Below, in pieces: positions 1 through 7,580 of a stretch of 64,000 bases of DNA. Made by a program: the position numbers and the translations under genes. The notes under the pieces were generated by a model. It had not been told where the DNA came from. It was given only the letters and a program-made list of their open reading frames with translations, and made no database searches. Within the stretch, counting starts at the first letter, position 1, and each line of letters starts with the position of its first letter. Source of the stretch: Konateibacter massiliensis (GTDB lineage Bacteria > Bacillota > Clostridia > Lachnospirales > Lachnospiraceae); the NCBI RefSeq assembly GCF_900184995.1, contig NZ_LT860099.1, positions 124,001 through 188,000 on the forward strand, in the 5' to 3' direction.

Positions 1-2
1 AA

Positions 3-239
3 ACCTTTGTCATTCCAAGTATTGCAGCAATCACTATGGGAATTGTGGTTTTCCTTATCTACCTTGGATTGTTCCAGGTGTTGAATAACAGTATCTCCAC
101 GCTGCTTGCCATCGCTCTTGGAGGAGTTGTATACTTTGTGCTTTTACTTGTACTAAAAGGAATTTCAAGGGAAGACTTAGAGAGTATACCGAAGGGACAC
201 CTTATCATTAATTTAGCAGAGAAATTTCATTTAATGTAA
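3..239 (+). CDS. SpoVB/MurJ-type polysaccharide flippase, C-terminal fragment
   Basis: Only the 3' end lies in the window: an open frame enters from the left edge (first full codon at 3) and stops at TAA 237-239. The visible 78 residues hold two hydrophobic membrane segments, around VVFLIYLGLF and LLAIALGGVVYFVLLLVL, followed by a short cytoplasmic tail containing SREDLESIPKG. This ending is typical of the polysaccharide biosynthesis/stage V sporulation protein B exporters (MOP superfamily), which flip lipid-linked sugars across the membrane. An internal ATG at 36 is not a likely start because coding continues upstream. The substrate cannot be told from the fragment. The SpoVB-like assignment is moderate because the diagnostic N-terminal part is missing. 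Confidence 0.6.
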   Translation, partial: TFVIPSIAAITMGIVVFLIYLGLFQVLNNSISTLLAIALGGVVYFVLLLVLKGISREDLESIPKGHLIINLAEKFHLM

Positions 240-304
240 TAAATTGAATAATTTAACAAAATAAGTTGATACTATATGTAAGAAGTTTTATGGAGGCTGA
301 TAAA

Positions 305-910
305 ATGAAAAAGACATATATGCTCAGCTTATTTTTATTTGCGGTACTTTCCGTTTCCATGTATTATTTGACCTATAATGTGTCAAAGGATATGTACGAG
401 GAGGATAGCAGCCAGATGGAAATAGAAGAGGAAGATCTGGTAATTGCGGCAGATGCAAATAAGGAACAGACAGTGACAAACACAACAAAATATATATTGG
501 AGCACTATAATTCAAAGGAGTATACCTTAAACGAGGAGACTCTTCCAACGCCCGCTGATTTTGTGGGGCTTACGAGAGAAGAGTTAATCGACTACCTGCA
601 GGAATATGAGCAGGCGCCGTCTTTGGAAGATAAGCAGCTTGGCTTTGAAAGCTTTGAGCTTGTTTCATTCTCGAAGGACCAGATTGTATTAAGGAAGTCC
701 TATCACCCGTATGCAGATAATTATAAGTATTATATGGTTGCGGAAAATGGATATGTGACAGTTTACTATATTGATAAGAGCACGGTGTACGAGTACACGA
801 ATATAGTTGTTGACGAGCTTCCGGACGAATTGAAGGAAGAGGTACAAAACGGAAAATATATTTCTTCGCTGGATGATTTGTATAATTTTTTAGAGAATTA
901 TTCGAGTTGA
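305..910 (+). CDS. Membrane-anchored protein with BofC-like C-terminal domain
   Basis: The start is set at ATG 305, which has GGAGG at 292-296; a longer open frame begins at 266 but lacks a ribosome site. The 201-residue product has one N-terminal transmembrane helix (about residues 5-23), an acidic linker and a soluble extracytoplasmic domain. The C-terminal part (YYMVAENGYVTVYY ... SLDDLYNFLENY) resembles the C-terminal domain of BofC, the forespore regulator of SpoIVB signalling in Bacillus. That resemblance is by eye only. It follows the flippase fragment by about 65 bases and ends just before a hairpin terminator. It may be a sporulation or envelope protein; a plain hypothetical label is also defensible. 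Confidence 0.55.
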   Translation: MKKTYMLSLFLFAVLSVSMYYLTYNVSKDMYEEDSSQMEIEEEDLVIAADANKEQTVTNTTKYILEHYNSKEYTLNEETLPTPADFVGLTREELIDYLQEYEQAPSLEDKQLGFESFELVSFSKDQIVLRKSYHPYADNYKYYMVAENGYVTVYYIDKSTVYEYTNIVVDELPDELKEEVQNGKYISSLDDLYNFLENYSS

Positions 911-919
911 GGAATTAAA

Positions 920-955
920 AAAATGGATTATTTGAGAAATCAAATAGTCCATTTT
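920..955 (+). terminator. Rho-independent terminator after the BofC-like gene
   Basis: A 15-base inverted repeat (920-934 with 941-955, one G-T pair) surrounds a 6-base loop. The arms start with AAAA and end with TTTT, so it could stop transcription on both strands. It lies 10 bases after the stop codon and just before the IS200-type element. Confidence 0.75.
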
Positions 956-1030
956 ACTTGTATAAACAGAAAAAATAAACCTCCGGCTATGCCGGTGGTC
1001 CCACGGTTTTGCTTTAGCTTCAAGCAAAAA

Positions 1031-1087
1031 ACCTCCTATGTTATAATAATTGCGGGTTTAGCCAACCACAAAAAAGACATAGGAGGT
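1031..1087 (+). promoter_or_regulatory. Hairpin that can hide the tnpA ribosome binding site
   Basis: ACCTCCTATGT at 1031-1041 is a perfect 11-base complement of ACATAGGAGGT at 1077-1087. The right arm contains the whole Shine-Dalgarno sequence of tnpA (GGAGG 1082-1086, 8 bases before ATG 1095). In RNA the stem would block translation. This matches the known tnpA leader of enterobacterial IS200, whose RBS is also sequestered by a stem-loop. Its presence here is seen directly; its effect is inferred. Confidence 0.75.
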
Positions 1088-1094
1088 ATCCAAA

Positions 1095-1568
1095 ATGGAT
1101 ATGAATAGTTTAGCCCATACTAAATGGGAATGCAAGTATCATTTGGTATTTGCACCAAAATACAGAAGACAGATAGTATATGGAAAAATTAAAGCAGATA
1201 TTGCTCAAATATTAAGTACATTATGTAAGCGTAAAGGAATAGAGATAATGGAAGCAGAATGTTGTGTGGATCATATTCACATGTTAGTTAGAATACCACC
1301 CAAATATAGTGTGTCTGAAATAATGGGATATCTAAAAGGAAAAAGTTCACTGATGATATTTGAAAGACATGCTAATCTAAAATATAAGTATGGAAATCGC
1401 CATTTTTGGTGTAGAGGATATTATGTAGATACGGTAGGAAAAAATACAAAGAAGATACAAGAATATATTGCAAATCAATTGAAAGAAGATCATGAATCGG
1501 ATCAAATGACATTGAATGAATATATAGACCCGTTCACGGGTGAGCCAGTACAAAAAAGCAAGAAGTAG
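1095..1568 (+). CDS. tnpA: IS200/IS605-family transposase TnpA (Y1 HUH endonuclease)
   Basis: The 157-residue product is a full-length Y1 transposase (family size about 130-160). It carries the metal-binding HUH motif as DHIHML near residues 55-60 and the catalytic tyrosine in the helix KIQEYIANQL near residue 124. These enzymes cut one DNA strand at hairpin-flanked ends and join circular single-stranded intermediates, usually into replicating lagging strand. The start is ATG 1095; a second in-frame ATG lies at 1101. Translation is probably kept low by the leader hairpin. The frame is intact, so the element could still be active. The last codons (1528-1541) themselves form a perfect hairpin that begins the structured 3' region. 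Confidence 0.9.
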   Translation: MDMNSLAHTKWECKYHLVFAPKYRRQIVYGKIKADIAQILSTLCKRKGIEIMEAECCVDHIHMLVRIPPKYSVSEIMGYLKGKSSLMIFERHANLKYKYGNRHFWCRGYYVDTVGKNTKKIQEYIANQLKEDHESDQMTLNEYIDPFTGEPVQKSKK

Positions 1569-1765
1569 TCCCTGAAAGGGAAGCTAGGGAATAAAGCTAT
1601 AATGAAAGGCTCAAGGAGCTTGCAGGAGTAAGGAGGCAATAAAAAAGGCCCTTTAGGGCTGCCTGAGAAGGAAGTGCGGTTGGCAAAACCATCAGGCGCC
1701 TCCGGGCGCAAGCAGGGAATAGACCCTTACAGGGTCAGAGCAAGCCACCGGCTAAGCCGGTGGTC
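1528..1765 (+). ncRNA. Chain of stem-loops at the IS200 3' end (candidate structured RNA)
   Basis: Successive hairpins can be read directly. ACCCGT/ACGGGT is at 1528-1541, inside the end of tnpA. TCCCT/AGGGA is at 1569-1581. A nested pair lies at 1634-1664, with AGGCA/TGCCT outside and GCCCT/AGGGC inside. GCGCC/GGCGC is at 1696-1709 and GACCCT/AGGGTC at 1722-1736. The right-end hairpin is at 1744-1764. Only the last is expected for a transposition end. The chain looks like an RNA fold overlapping the 3' end of a transposase gene, as the omega RNAs of tnpB elements do, but no tnpB is present. No expression evidence is available. Confidence 0.45.
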
Positions 1766-1828
1766 TTGACTTTTAGATAATGCATAGTATAATCAAAAAG
1801 AGCACGTATAACAGTTTTTGGCATCTAT

Positions 1829-2024
1829 GATATGATGTTGGGGTCAAAAGGTATTTTGACCCCTAATACCTACGGATTGTTACGCACTTTGTGCTCCCAC
1901 AATCCTGAAAACATTCGAAATCCGCCCTGTTCGGGCTACTTTCTCATGTTTTGCGGGTCTCAAAGTCATGTTTTTTCATGCGAGCATGAAACACATGACC
2001 TTTTGACCCTGGTATCATGATATC
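1829..2024. repeat. MITE-like palindromic intergenic element
   Basis: This gene-free stretch is bounded by GATAT at 1829 and GATATC ending at 2024. GGGTCAAAAGG (1841-1851) is matched by its complement CCTTTTGACCC (1999-2009). Inside are GGGGTCAAAA/TTTTGACCCC (1840-1863, loop GGTA) and GGATTGT/ACAATCC (1874-1905) enclosing GCAC/GTGC. A further stem-loop uses CATG arms near 1968-1997. The layered inverted repeats and absence of coding potential suggest a non-autonomous mobile repeat or a structured RNA. Only one copy is in the window, so repetition in the genome is not shown here. Confidence 0.55.
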
Positions 2025-2054
2025 AAAAGCATATAAGGCTTCTTGGAGGTACGA

Positions 2055-3287
2055 ATGAAAGAACAAAATATTGTTATCATAGGAGCCGGAGCATCAGGAA
2101 TGTTCGCTGCCATAACAGCGGCAAAGAACAATGCGAAGGTTATTCTATTGGAACATACAGATAAAATTGGGAAAAAGCTGTTAGCTACGGGAAACGGGCG
2201 GTGTAATCTGACTAATCTTTCGCAGTCACCAAACGATTATCGCAGCGAAAATCAGGGCTTTCCTTCCTATATCATAAATCAGTTTGATGAGACAAAGACT
2301 CTCGAGGCATTTCGGGAGATCGGTATTTATACAAAGGATAAAAACGGCTATGTATATCCCTATTCCGAACAGGCAAGTTCCGTGTTGGCGCTCCTAAAAT
2401 CAGAGCTTGAGAGGCTGAACATCGAAATCAGATACGAGGCAGAAGTAAAGGGCATTGTGAAAAAAGGAAAACAGTTTCAGGTGAATTTGAAAAAGGAAGC
2501 TATTTTTTGCGACAGTGTCATTATTGCTGCTGGCTCTATGGCGGCGCCAAAGACCGGATCGGACGGCAGCGGCTATGAGCTTGCAAAAAGTCTAGGACAC
2601 CATATTATTAAGCCGCTTCCGGCATTGGTACAGCTAAGATGCAGCGGGAATTATTTTAAAAGTCTGGCAGGTATCAGATGCGAAGCGAAGCTTTCCCTGA
2701 GCATAGACGGACAGATAACTGCGAGTGACAGGGGAGAATTACAGCTTACCGATTATGGAATTTCGGGAATACCAACCTTTCAGATTAGCAGATATGCGAT
2801 ACGGGCATTGGATAAGGGCAGAGAGGTTACTGTTTTGACTGATTTTATGCCCGATTTGTCCGAAGAAGAATTAAACGAATTTATCCAAAAACAGATAAAG
2901 CATACACAAGACAAACAAATAGAGGAGCTGTTAATCGGTCTGTTTAATAAAAAGCTGGTTCCTGTTCTTTTGAAGCAGGCTGGAATTTCGGAAAAAGCAA
3001 CATACCGCAGCTTAAAAGAAAAGGAATGCAATGCTCTTATCGAGCTGATTAAATCATTTCCAGTCAAGGTGACCGCCTTTAATACCTTTGAACAGGCTCA
3101 AGTTTGTTCGGGAGGAGTAGATACGAGAGAAGTATCAAAAGATACACTGGAATCGCTAAAAATGCCTGGCATATATTTTGCAGGAGAGATACTGGATGTA
3201 GACGGAATATGCGGCGGCTATAACCTCCAATGGGCATGGTCAAGCGGCTATGTAGCAGGCTATTGTGCAAGCAGGAGCAAAAACTAA
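2055..3287 (+). CDS. NAD(P)/FAD-dependent oxidoreductase, HI0933/YhiN family
   Basis: The 410-residue product opens with a dinucleotide-binding fold, IVIIGAGASGMFAA, and the family signature GKKLLATGNGRCNLTN. It ends with the second FAD-contact region GIYFAGEILDVDGICGGYNLQWAWSSG, which is characteristic of HI0933-like flavoproteins. The length fits the family (about 400). The physiological substrate is not known for this family. The start is ATG 2055, with GGAGGT at 2045-2050; a TTG at 2043 overlaps that site and is unlikely. The next gene begins 18 bases after the stop and encodes another flavoprotein, so the two are probably co-transcribed. Confidence 0.85.
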   Translation: MKEQNIVIIGAGASGMFAAITAAKNNAKVILLEHTDKIGKKLLATGNGRCNLTNLSQSPNDYRSENQGFPSYIINQFDETKTLEAFREIGIYTKDKNGYVYPYSEQASSVLALLKSELERLNIEIRYEAEVKGIVKKGKQFQVNLKKEAIFCDSVIIAAGSMAAPKTGSDGSGYELAKSLGHHIIKPLPALVQLRCSGNYFKSLAGIRCEAKLSLSIDGQITASDRGELQLTDYGISGIPTFQISRYAIRALDKGREVTVLTDFMPDLSEEELNEFIQKQIKHTQDKQIEELLIGLFNKKLVPVLLKQAGISEKATYRSLKEKECNALIELIKSFPVKVTAFNTFEQAQVCSGGVDTREVSKDTLESLKMPGIYFAGEILDVDGICGGYNLQWAWSSGYVAGYCASRSKN

Positions 3288-3305
3288 GAAAGTAAGAGAA
3301 ATGAT

Positions 3306-4889
3306 ATGATTAGAATACAGCAACTAAAACTTAATCCCGGTCACACCGAGGAGGAACTTATAAAAAAACTAAGCAAGCAGCTTCGCTGTTCTGCGGAGGA
3401 AATTAAGCAATACAATATTGTAAAGCAATCCATCGATGCAAGAAAAAAGAATGAGATCAAATTCATCTATACAGTTGATGTGAGCGTGGATAAGGAAAAG
3501 GAAGTGATGAAGAAGCTTCGCGATCCGAATATTTCTCTGGCGGAGGAGAAGAAATATGTTTTTCCGAGAAAGAACAAGGCGGCAGAGGGAAAACGTCCCG
3601 TTATTGTCGGCAGCGGTCCGGCAGGCTTGTTTTGTGGGCTTCTGTTGGCTGAAAACGGCTTTTGTCCGCTTGTGCTCGAACAGGGAGAATGTGTTGAGGA
3701 CAGAGTAAAGACTGTAGAGGAATTTTGGGAAAACGGAATATTAAATACTTCTTCTAACGTTCAGTTTGGCGAGGGAGGAGCAGGAACCTTTTCTGACGGC
3801 AAGCTGAATACATTGGTGAAGGATATCTCCGGGCGAAACAAAAAGGTATTGGAGACTTTTGTGGAAGCGGGAGCGCCGAAAGAGATTTTGTACATGAATA
3901 AGCCTCACATCGGGACGGATATTCTGGCAGAGGTAGTAAAAAACATAAGAGAGAAAATTATTGCATATGGCGGTGAGGTTCGCTTTGGGAGCAAGGTGAC
4001 TGATATAAGGATAGAAAAGGGCAGAATTTCCAAGGTTATCGTAAATGAAAGCGAGGAAATTGAGACGGACCGGCTTGTGCTTGCAATCGGACACAGCGCA
4101 AGAGATACCTTTGAGATGCTTCTGGTAAGAGAGATAGAGATGTCTGCCAAGGCATTTGCGGTTGGGGTCAGAATACAGCATCCGCAGGAAATGATGAATG
4201 AAGCGCAGTACGGGGTAAAATCTCATCCGCATCTGCCGAATGCGGAATACAAGCTGGCAAAGACACTTGAAAACGGCAGAGGTGTCTATTCCTTTTGCAT
4301 GTGTCCCGGCGGTTATGTGGTGAATGCTTCCTCAGAACAAGACAGACTTGCCGTAAACGGCATGAGCTACAGCAAACGAGACGGAAAAAATGCAAACAGT
4401 GCCATCATTGTGAGTGTGAACCCCTCCGATTTTTCTTCGGATGGACCTCTGGCAGGCTTAGAATTCCAAAGACAGCTTGAGGAAAGGTCATACGAAGAGG
4501 GAAAAGGTGCAGTTCCAATCCAGCTTTATGAAGATTTCAGGGCAAATCGAGAAAGCGTCAAGCTTGGCGATGTTGAACCGCAAATCAAGGGGGAATACAG
4601 GCTTTCCAATCTTCGAAATATATTTCCGGAATTTTTATCGGAGTCGCTCATACAAGGCATTGACAGCTTCGAAAGAAATATACGGGACTTTAACCGGGCA
4701 GATGCTGTCTTAGCGGGAGTTGAGAGCAGAACATCCTCCCCGGTTCGCATCACAAGGGGTGAGACGCTTGAATGTAATATAGCAGGCATCTACCCGTGTG
4801 GGGAAGGCGCAGGCTATGCAGGCGGAATCACCTCCGCGGCGATGGACGGAATCAAGGTTGCAGAAGCCATTGCGCTAGAGAACGACTAG
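3306..4889 (+). CDS. FAD-dependent dehydrogenase (COG2509-like)
   Basis: This 527-residue protein has an N-terminal alpha/beta region of about 90 residues, then an FAD-binding motif VIVGSGPAGLFCGLLLAENG near residue 98. A glycine-rich segment FGEGGAGTFSDGKLNT follows, and the C-terminal FAD site is GIYPCGEGAGYAGGITSAAMDGI. The combination and length match the uncharacterised FAD-dependent dehydrogenases common in Clostridia. The reaction is unknown. It is 18 bases downstream of the HI0933-like gene and probably in the same transcript. No strong terminator is visible before the proB promoter region. Confidence 0.8.
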   Translation: MIRIQQLKLNPGHTEEELIKKLSKQLRCSAEEIKQYNIVKQSIDARKKNEIKFIYTVDVSVDKEKEVMKKLRDPNISLAEEKKYVFPRKNKAAEGKRPVIVGSGPAGLFCGLLLAENGFCPLVLEQGECVEDRVKTVEEFWENGILNTSSNVQFGEGGAGTFSDGKLNTLVKDISGRNKKVLETFVEAGAPKEILYMNKPHIGTDILAEVVKNIREKIIAYGGEVRFGSKVTDIRIEKGRISKVIVNESEEIETDRLVLAIGHSARDTFEMLLVREIEMSAKAFAVGVRIQHPQEMMNEAQYGVKSHPHLPNAEYKLAKTLENGRGVYSFCMCPGGYVVNASSEQDRLAVNGMSYSKRDGKNANSAIIVSVNPSDFSSDGPLAGLEFQRQLEERSYEEGKGAVPIQLYEDFRANRESVKLGDVEPQIKGEYRLSNLRNIFPEFLSESLIQGIDSFERNIRDFNRADAVLAGVESRTSSPVRITRGETLECNIAGIYPCGEGAGYAGGITSAAMDGIKVAEAIALEND

Positions 4890-4959
4890 CAAATTAAAAA
4901 GATGTATGGTATAATAATCGCGCTTAGCAAGATATAATACCTAAATCCTTAGCGAGGTA

Positions 4960-4988
4960 TTCCACGAGCTTAGTATTTATGGTATAAT
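4960..4988 (+). promoter_or_regulatory. Candidate sigma-A promoter for proB
   Basis: TTCCAC (4960-4965), a 17-base spacer and a perfect TATAAT (4983-4988). Transcription would start near 4995, downstream of an upstream in-frame ATG at 4991, which supports ATG 5051 as the proB start. An inverted repeat AATACCT/AGGTATT (4936-4942 and 4955-4961) touches the -35 box and could be an operator. Confidence 0.5.
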
Positions 4989-5050
4989 AGATGACAAAAA
5001 TTAAATCAAAAAATAAAGCAGACAGATTTTACAGATTGGAAGGACAAGAA

Positions 5051-5896
5051 ATGGAAGCACGGAAGCTACTAAAAGAGAAGCATACAATTGTGGTAAAGGT
5101 AGGCTCTTCTTCTTTGATACATGCCGAGACAGGCAATTTGAATTTGATAAAGCTCGAAAAGCTTGTACGAGAGCTATGTGATTTGAGGAATCAGGGAAAG
5201 GATGTGGTGCTCGTATCCTCCGGTGCCATCGGAGTGGGACGAACCGCATTGGGGCTGACACAGCGGCCGGAAAATATATCACAGAAGCAGGCATGCGCTG
5301 CGGTAGGTCAGGCAAAACTGATGATGACTTACCAAAAGCTTTTTGCGGAATATAATCAAAATACCGCACAAATTCTTATGACAAAGAATACAATGGTAAA
5401 TAATTTGAGCCGAATGAATGCGAAGAATACCTTTGATGAACTGCTGAAAATGGGTGTGATTCCCGTAGTAAATGAAAATGACACCGTATCCACCTACGAA
5501 ATGCAGTTTGGTGACAACGATACCTTGTCTGCGATTGTGGCATCGCTCATTCAGGCTGATGTACTTATTTTATTATCCGACATTGACGGTCTGTTTACAG
5601 ACGATCCGAACACAAATGAAAATGCTGAGTTCATCGACTGTGTGGAAGTGATTGATGAGAAGCTCCTTAATATGGCGAAAGAATCCTCAGGCAGTGATGT
5701 GGGAACCGGCGGAATGGCGACAAAACTTCAAGCAGCAAAAATTGCGACCGAATCTGGTACGGATATGATTATCGCAAACGGTGAGGATATGGGCATTATC
5801 CATAAGATTATGGATGGTGAAAAGGTCGGAACGCTGTTTAAGGAACATAAAAACGAAGATTTTTATCTGATTGATTTCATAGAGACAAATCTATAA
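5051..5896 (+). CDS. proB: Glutamate 5-kinase
   Basis: This enzyme phosphorylates glutamate to gamma-glutamyl phosphate, the first step of proline synthesis. The 281-residue product is an amino-acid-kinase fold with the ATP-site start IVVKVGSSSL, VVLVSSGAIGVG, the glutamate-site segment VVNENDTVS...FGDNDTLSA and LLSDIDGLFT. It ends after the kinase domain and has no PUA domain, which the Escherichia coli enzyme carries. ATG 5051 is chosen because GGAAGGA lies just upstream. proA follows about 1.7 kb later in the same direction with three genes between, so the pathway genes are probably one operon. Confidence 0.93.
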   Translation: MEARKLLKEKHTIVVKVGSSSLIHAETGNLNLIKLEKLVRELCDLRNQGKDVVLVSSGAIGVGRTALGLTQRPENISQKQACAAVGQAKLMMTYQKLFAEYNQNTAQILMTKNTMVNNLSRMNAKNTFDELLKMGVIPVVNENDTVSTYEMQFGDNDTLSAIVASLIQADVLILLSDIDGLFTDDPNTNENAEFIDCVEVIDEKLLNMAKESSGSDVGTGGMATKLQAAKIATESGTDMIIANGEDMGIIHKIMDGEKVGTLFKEHKNEDFYLIDFIETNL

Positions 5897-5937
5897 CAAA
5901 TAAGTTGTTTATGGAAATGAAAGGCAAGGCGAGTTAG

Positions 5938-6789
5938 ATGGAACAGACAGGCTTAATATTAGAGGGCGGAGGAACAAGAGGCGTATTCAGCGCAGGTGTT
6001 TTGGATTATTTTATGGAGCAGGATTTATATCTGCCTTATGTAATCGGTGTTTCAGCGGGGGCATGCAACGCAGTAAACTATGTGGCACACCAGCACGGAA
6101 GAACCAAGGAATGCATGATTGACTATTTGAGGGACGGAAGTTATTCCGGGCTTAAATATCTCATTCAGAAGAGAAGTCTTTTTGATATGGATCTGATTTT
6201 TGATGTTTTTCCAAACAGCCAGATTCCGTTTGACTACAAGACGTTCTTTGCGTCAAATCAGACCTGTATCCTGACAACGACGGATTGTCTGACCGGAAAA
6301 GCGGTTTATTTATCTGAAAAAAAGAATAAGAAGCGCTTGATGGCGGCATGCAGGGCATCCAGCAGCCTGCCCCTTGTGGCACCTATTGTAAATGTGGATA
6401 ATACCCCGATGATGGACGGCGGAATGGCGGATTCAGTTCCCGTTAAGAAAGCTCTGAAGGATGGCTGTAAAAAGGTTGTTATTATTTTGACAAGAAATAA
6501 GGGCTACATTAAGAAAAAAACGCCGAGAATCAACCGTGTATCCCGCTTTGTTTACAAGGAGTATCCGAATCTTGTACGGGCGATTATGAAGAGACCGGAT
6601 CGTTATAACAAGACAATGGAGTACATTGAAAAGCTTGAGGAAGCAGGGAAAGTATTTGTTATAAGGCCGGAGGTGCCCGTTGTAAAGCAGGCAGAGGCAA
6701 ACCCCGATGTTTTGGAACAATTTTATCTGCACGGCTATGAGATGGCAAAACAGATATATCCTAAATTGATGGAATATTTAGAACAATAA
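5938..6789 (+). CDS. Patatin-like phospholipase (RssA-like)
   Basis: The 283-residue protein carries a complete patatin Ser-Asp dyad. The oxyanion loop GGGTRG is at residues 10-15, the nucleophile is Ser39 in GVSAGA, and the aspartate is Asp160 in DGGMADS. Patatin-family enzymes hydrolyse acyl esters of lipids. It lacks a signal peptide, so it should act in the cytoplasm or at the inner membrane face. It sits between proB and proA in the same direction, 41 bases after proB, with no link to proline synthesis known to me. The true substrate is unknown. Confidence 0.88.
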   Translation: MEQTGLILEGGGTRGVFSAGVLDYFMEQDLYLPYVIGVSAGACNAVNYVAHQHGRTKECMIDYLRDGSYSGLKYLIQKRSLFDMDLIFDVFPNSQIPFDYKTFFASNQTCILTTTDCLTGKAVYLSEKKNKKRLMAACRASSSLPLVAPIVNVDNTPMMDGGMADSVPVKKALKDGCKKVVIILTRNKGYIKKKTPRINRVSRFVYKEYPNLVRAIMKRPDRYNKTMEYIEKLEEAGKVFVIRPEVPVVKQAEANPDVLEQFYLHGYEMAKQIYPKLMEYLEQ

Positions 6790-6811
6790 ATGCAATAATA
6801 CGGAGGCGAAA

Positions 6812-7033
6812 ATGCTAGAAGAAAAGATAACAAGAATAAATGAACTTTACAGAAAGTCCCAAGCAGAGGGCTTGACGGAGACAGAAAAGAAAGAACAGGC
6901 TGATTTAAGAAGAGAGTACATCGAAAGTGTCCGAAGCAATCTGAGAGGTCAGTTAAATAACATCAACATTCAAAATGAAGACGGAAGCATAGAGAATTTA
7001 GGTGAAAAACATGCAGGAAAAAAAGGACATTAG
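6812..7033 (+). CDS. DUF896 family protein (YnzC-like)
   Basis: This small, highly charged 73-residue protein has the DUF896 signature: ITRINELYRK, then LTETEKKEQADLRREYI, then VRSNLRGQL. Bacillus YnzC is a helical hairpin protein of unknown role. The start ATG 6812 follows GGAGGCGAA with good spacing. Its 3' end overlaps the 5' end of the cyclo-ligase gene by 23 bases, which suggests translational coupling. Confidence 0.85.
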   Translation: MLEEKITRINELYRKSQAEGLTETEKKEQADLRREYIESVRSNLRGQLNNINIQNEDGSIENLGEKHAGKKGH

Positions 7034-7562
7034 GAAAAATGTTCTGCAAAAGCGAAGTGAGCTGACAAACGAAGAATTGCAGCAAAAAAGCGACGCAATC
7101 AGCCATACCTTTTTAAACCTCCCTGAATACCAAAATGCTCCTATGATTTATATCTATATGGACTTTAAAAATGAGGTCGTGACAAAGCATGTGATAGAGG
7201 ATGCGTTTCAAAGAGGAAAAAAAGTAGCGATACCAAAAATTATTGACGATGAAATGCACTTTTTTTATATGGAAGAAGGGCAGGAATTGACGGAGGGTTA
7301 TTTTGGAATAAGAGAGCCGAATGTAACCGTTCCGGTCCAAGACAGTCAGGGTGTTATGGTCGTCCCCGGTGTCGCCTTTGAGGAAAAAGGCTATCGGGTT
7401 GGTTACGGAAAAGGCTATTATGACCGTTTTTTAGCAAAAAATCCGATGTTAAAAAAAATAGCATTTGCATTTGAGCTTCAAATGGTAGATGAGATACCCT
7501 ATGATATCCACGATATCCCGATGGATATTATAATTACGGAAAATAGAATGATTGTGATGTGA
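7011..7562 (+). CDS. 5-formyltetrahydrofolate cyclo-ligase
   Basis: This enzyme converts 5-formyl-THF to 5,10-methenyl-THF using ATP, salvaging a dead-end folate. The 183-residue product has the basic N-terminal region KKDIRKNVLQKRSEL, the substrate region VVPGVAFEEKGYRVGYGKGYYDRFL with the family signature GYGKGYYDRF, and a full-length C-terminus. ATG 7011 is preferred over a GTG at 7002 because of the AGGTG upstream, although either is possible. It overlaps the DUF896 gene and is followed 18 bases later by proA. Confidence 0.92.
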   Translation: MQEKKDIRKNVLQKRSELTNEELQQKSDAISHTFLNLPEYQNAPMIYIYMDFKNEVVTKHVIEDAFQRGKKVAIPKIIDDEMHFFYMEEGQELTEGYFGIREPNVTVPVQDSQGVMVVPGVAFEEKGYRVGYGKGYYDRFLAKNPMLKKIAFAFELQMVDEIPYDIHDIPMDIIITENRMIVM

Positions 7563-7580
7563 AATCGGAAAGGAGCTATT

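Larger units (their letters stand above)
976..1775 (+). mobile_element. IS200-type (IS200/IS605 family) insertion sequence, tnpA only
   Basis: The element has the hallmarks of single-strand transposing IS200 relatives: no terminal inverted repeats, but a subterminal hairpin at each end. The left hairpin is CCGGC-TAT-GCCGG at 983-995. The right hairpin is a 9-base stem with a TAA loop at 1744-1764. Both share the core CCGGCTA(T/A)GCCGGTGGTC. The only gene is the HUH transposase at 1095-1568; there is no tnpB. About 200 bases between tnpA and the right hairpin form several more stem-loops. The exact cleavage sites cannot be fixed from one copy, so the ends are approximate. Confidence 0.8.

Noticed and set aside
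923-1108. Open frame across the left end of the IS200 element
   Set aside because: It covers a terminator, the left-end hairpin and the tnpA leader, lacks a ribosome site and has no protein-like composition.
1832-2020. Open frame inside the MITE-like element
   Set aside because: It follows the palindromic arms, with no ribosome site or recognisable domain.
3741-4232. Minus-strand frame opposite the FAD dehydrogenase
   Set aside because: The plus strand encodes a clear flavoprotein with conserved motifs over the same bases.
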